Virus record (IMG/VR): IMGVR_UViG_3300044615_000589
Coordinates: 1-22,480 of that record
Direction: 5' to 3' (one strand)
Source: a virus
Length of the DNA: 22,480 bases
In this document: in pieces, positions 20,691-22,480 of the stretch
Position numbering within the stretch: the first letter of the stretch is position 1
Layout of the letters: every line of letters begins with the position of its first letter
Notes under the pieces: generated by a model
What the model was told of the DNA's origin: nothing
Database searches by the model: none
The model's input: only the letters and a program-made list of their open reading frames with translations
Position numbers and translations under genes: made by a program

Positions 20691-20960
20691 TCAGAACGGG
20701 CACTCCACCCCGTTGCGATCGTTGTGATCGCAAAGTATTTCGGGGTGGTTGCGCACCCCGTGCTGTTGAAAAAGCTGTTCGGTTTTGTCATCGGCAACGC
20801 GCCAGGCTTTTATTTTTGCCAGCGCCCAGGCTTTGCCGTTTTCGCCTGCAGGTGGCGCGTTCAGGAATTGCCGCCCGTAACCTTCCATCTCAAAGGCAAA
20901 CCAGAAAGCAGCCTCGGCTTGCGGGCGGATCTCGTCAAAGATTTCAGAGATGATTTTCAT
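20691..20960 (-). CDS. Small protein of unknown function in the recombination block
   Basis: This 89-residue protein starts at ATG 20960 (MKIISEIFDEIRPQAEAAFW), overlapping the resolvase stop (ATGA). It has aromatic helices (FAFEMEGYGRQFLNAPPAG, ENGKAWALAKIKAWRVADDK) and ends HPEILCDHNDRNGVECPF, with His and Cys residues that could bind metal. No family was recognised. Its operon position suggests a DNA replication or recombination accessory protein. Confidence 0.55.
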   Translation of the reverse strand: MKIISEIFDEIRPQAEAAFWFAFEMEGYGRQFLNAPPAGENGKAWALAKIKAWRVADDKTEQLFQQHGVRNHPEILCDHNDRNGVECPF

Positions 20961-21430
20961 CGCGTCATTTTCTTTCCCGCCTCCAATATCAGCAGTGCGT
21001 CGGCGGTCTTGAGCGTCACTGTGAGTTGTGGATAAAGCGCCTGTGCGCGGCCTTTGAGGTGCGCCTTCCATCGCGGCCCGTGAGTCTTCTTGTCACCCAG
21101 CCCCAAGACGGTCTGCCACTTCTTGGGCGGGAGGTACTCAATCCGGGCTCCGTAGGCCGCGAGGATGCCTTCGATTCTTCCGTAGTTTCGAAACATGGTA
21201 GCCATGCTGCTGCCGGACATTTTTCCCGCAAACTTTGGCAACTCCTCAAGAAACACCGTAGGCGTGTCTGCGCTGGTCGTATTGTGCGCAGTGCAAAGGA
21301 TCATTAGCTGCGTGTCCATGTCGTGCAAAGTGCCAGGCATCGGCAGCGCGTGCGTGCTGCCATCGGTGTCGATGTAGGCAATCCCGCCACCCACGCCGGG
21401 GTCGATAGCTATGCAATTTTGAGCACTCAT
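20957..21430 (-). CDS. RuvC-like Holliday junction resolvase / endonuclease
   Basis: This 157-residue protein has the RNase H-fold acidic signature of RuvC: IAIDPGVGGGIAYID (Asp10), VFLEELPKF (Glu62/63) and a C-terminal TADALLILEAGKK (Asp144, Glu150). The middle holds GRIEGILAAYGARIEYLPP and KKWQTVLGLG, also usual for phage RuvC-like enzymes. It would resolve branched DNA before packaging. The last helix carries A-D-A-L-L rather than the bacterial H-x-x-D-A, as is common in phages. ATG 21430 overlaps the upstream stop. Confidence 0.8.
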   Translation of the reverse strand: MSAQNCIAIDPGVGGGIAYIDTDGSTHALPMPGTLHDMDTQLMILCTAHNTTSADTPTVFLEELPKFAGKMSGSSMATMFRNYGRIEGILAAYGARIEYLPPKKWQTVLGLGDKKTHGPRWKAHLKGRAQALYPQLTVTLKTADALLILEAGKKMTR

Positions 21431-21630
21431 TTAGTTAATCGCGCCCAGATACGGGCGAGCACGCTGTGGTTTTCGAGGTGGTTGAGCGACTCTCGAAGGA
21501 GTCGCACGGACTCGCCTTGCCAGGCAATGATCTGCCGGGCGTCTGTCAGTTTCGCGGATGTTGCTTTGAATTTTGCGCGTTCGTCGCGGAGTTTGCGGCG
21601 AAGCTCCCAGATTTGTTTTTGCGTGCTCAT
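21427..21630 (-). CDS. Small basic coiled-coil protein
   Basis: This 67-residue protein (MSTQKQIWELRRKLRDERAK...) is nearly all helix and strongly basic (KFKATSAKLTDARQIIAWQG, LLRESLNHLENHSVLARIW). ATG 21630 overlaps the nuclease stop and its own stop overlaps the resolvase start, both as ATGA, so all three are likely translated together. It may bind DNA or bridge neighbouring enzymes, but no family was recognised. Confidence 0.6.
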   Translation of the reverse strand: MSTQKQIWELRRKLRDERAKFKATSAKLTDARQIIAWQGESVRLLRESLNHLENHSVLARIWARLTK

Positions 21631-22480
21631 TTTGCCTGCACAAGTGGAGCCTGCCCAATTTTCCGTTGCACGATCTCATCCGGCAGCACCGCACCTGCTG
21701 CGCTCCAGAGAGCTTGCGCCTTTTTGACGCTCATTGAGCCCTGGGCCCGGATTACGTCCCCGGCGCCCAGCACGCCGTTGCTGACAGCCTGGGCGACGTG
21801 TTCGGCCTCCACGTACTCGGAAGCCCTCGGCTTTTGCAGCCTCCAGCCGGGCACCTTCTGCCCCGCTTCGAGCAGTTCGCGGGCCTTCGCTTTGGCAGCG
21901 TCGCGGAAATCGTCCAGCGTCTGACACGCGGCGAGAAACTGCCCGAGCCGCTCGGGATCGTTAAGAAGTGCGAGAAATCCCTCGTCTTGCACCGTCGGAG
22001 CCAGCCCCGCCACTGTCACCAGCGCCTTGTCTTTTGTCGCAACGCGAGCCGGACAGGTCAGGCTTTTCGCGCACCAGCCGCAGTAGTCGTTTTCGACGGG
22101 CGCGGTGCCGACGTTGGCGAGCACCGTGCGCACCAGCTCGCTCGCCGTCGCGTAGGTCCAGCGGTGGATCACGGTCTGCCTCTGGTCGCAAAACAGCAAA
22201 TGCGTGTCCCACGTCTGCTCGAAATGCTGTTGCATCAGTCCCAGAGCGTAGGCTGCCATCTGTGCTCGGTAATCGTAGATTTGGCCGGATTTGAGGTCTA
22301 CCAACCACCGGCCACGGACGGCCACGCCGTCAGCGGTGCCACGGTGCTCAAAGCCGCCGGTCAGGATGCGGCAGCGGTCCTCGTCGGTCGTCAATCCGTC
22401 GCGGACGCCACCTAGGCTGATGCACTGGTTAATCGCCCAGCGCACTGCCTCGGCGTCCTCTTCTGGAAGATCCCAGTCTG
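21627..22480 (-). CDS. PD-(D/E)XK nuclease with Cas4/AddB-like iron-sulphur cysteines (5' end outside window)
   Basis: The frame is open to the right edge, so the N-terminus is missing; GTG 22445 is only an internal Val. Numbering from it, the nuclease core shows GTADGVAV (Asp39), WLVDLKSG (Asp50, Lys52; the D-x-K of motif III) and YRAQMAAYALG (Gln62 of motif IV). Further on, CGWCAKSLTC (122-131) gives C-x2-C-x5-C, the spacing of the C-terminal cysteines of Cas4/AddB [4Fe-4S] nucleases; the fourth cysteine would lie near the N-terminus. It is probably a 5'-3' exonuclease for recombination, working with the SSB-like and RuvC-like proteins. Confidence 0.8.
   Translation of the reverse strand, partial: DWDLPEEDAEAVRWAINQCISLGGVRDGLTTDEDRCRILTGGFEHRGTADGVAVRGRWLVDLKSGQIYDYRAQMAAYALGLMQQHFEQTWDTHLLFCDQRQTVIHRWTYATASELVRTVLANVGTAPVENDYCGWCAKSLTCPARVATKDKALVTVAGLAPTVQDEGFLALLNDPERLGQFLAACQTLDDFRDAAKAKARELLEAGQKVPGWRLQKPRASEYVEAEHVAQAVSNGVLGAGDVIRAQGSMSVKKAQALWSAAGAVLPDEIVQRKIGQAPLVQAK

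Overview
The window is a contiguous block of a tailed-phage genome (free phage or prophage) with every gene on the minus strand, so transcription runs from the right edge to the left edge. No chromosomal housekeeping gene, integrase, repressor, lysis gene, tRNA, rRNA or CRISPR array was seen. Both ends cut through genes. The composition is GC-rich except for one AT-rich insert. The host cannot be read from the sequence. The weak use of Shine-Dalgarno sites and the zinc-finger primase-helicase type make me lean to a Gram-negative host of the PVC/Verrucomicrobiota kind, but this is a low-confidence inference.

Replication and recombination (22480 to about 17581): a PD-(D/E)XK nuclease with a Cas4/AddB-like cysteine cluster, a small coiled-coil protein, a RuvC-like resolvase, two small proteins, an SSB-like protein with an acidic tail, and a 786-residue zinc-finger/AEP primase/SF3-type helicase. 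A 235-bp non-coding gap follows (17346-17580). It holds four ACCCTGCA octamers in alternating orientation, simple AT/GA repeats and a promoter-like pair, and is a candidate origin or control region.

Accessory cluster (17345 to 14782): a run of very small genes, several with unusually strong ribosome binding sites. In its middle an AT-rich HNH homing-endonuclease gene has been inserted into a small phage gene: the beginning of that gene is left as a 27-codon ORF and its end is fused in frame to the endonuclease. The cluster ends at tandem terminators (14705-14770). Two matching inverted repeats (CGGCA-N5-TGCCG) and a promoter-like sequence then precede the packaging genes.

Virion morphogenesis (14621 to 1): the order is lambda-like. 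It runs terminase small subunit, GpA-type large subunit, gpW-like connector, portal, S49 prohead protease, scaffold-like protein, P22-like coat protein, gpFII-like and gpU-like head-tail proteins, two paralogous tail proteins, tail assembly chaperone with a -1 frameshift (GGGAAAC) extension, tape measure, distal tail proteins, a collagen-like protein and the start of a fibre protein. This predicts a siphovirus with a long non-contractile tail. Three further strong terminators sit inside this module (after the large terminase, the protease and the coat gene), two of them sharing the same 17-nt tail. Most other junctions are ATGA/GTGA start-stop overlaps, so translation is probably coupled.
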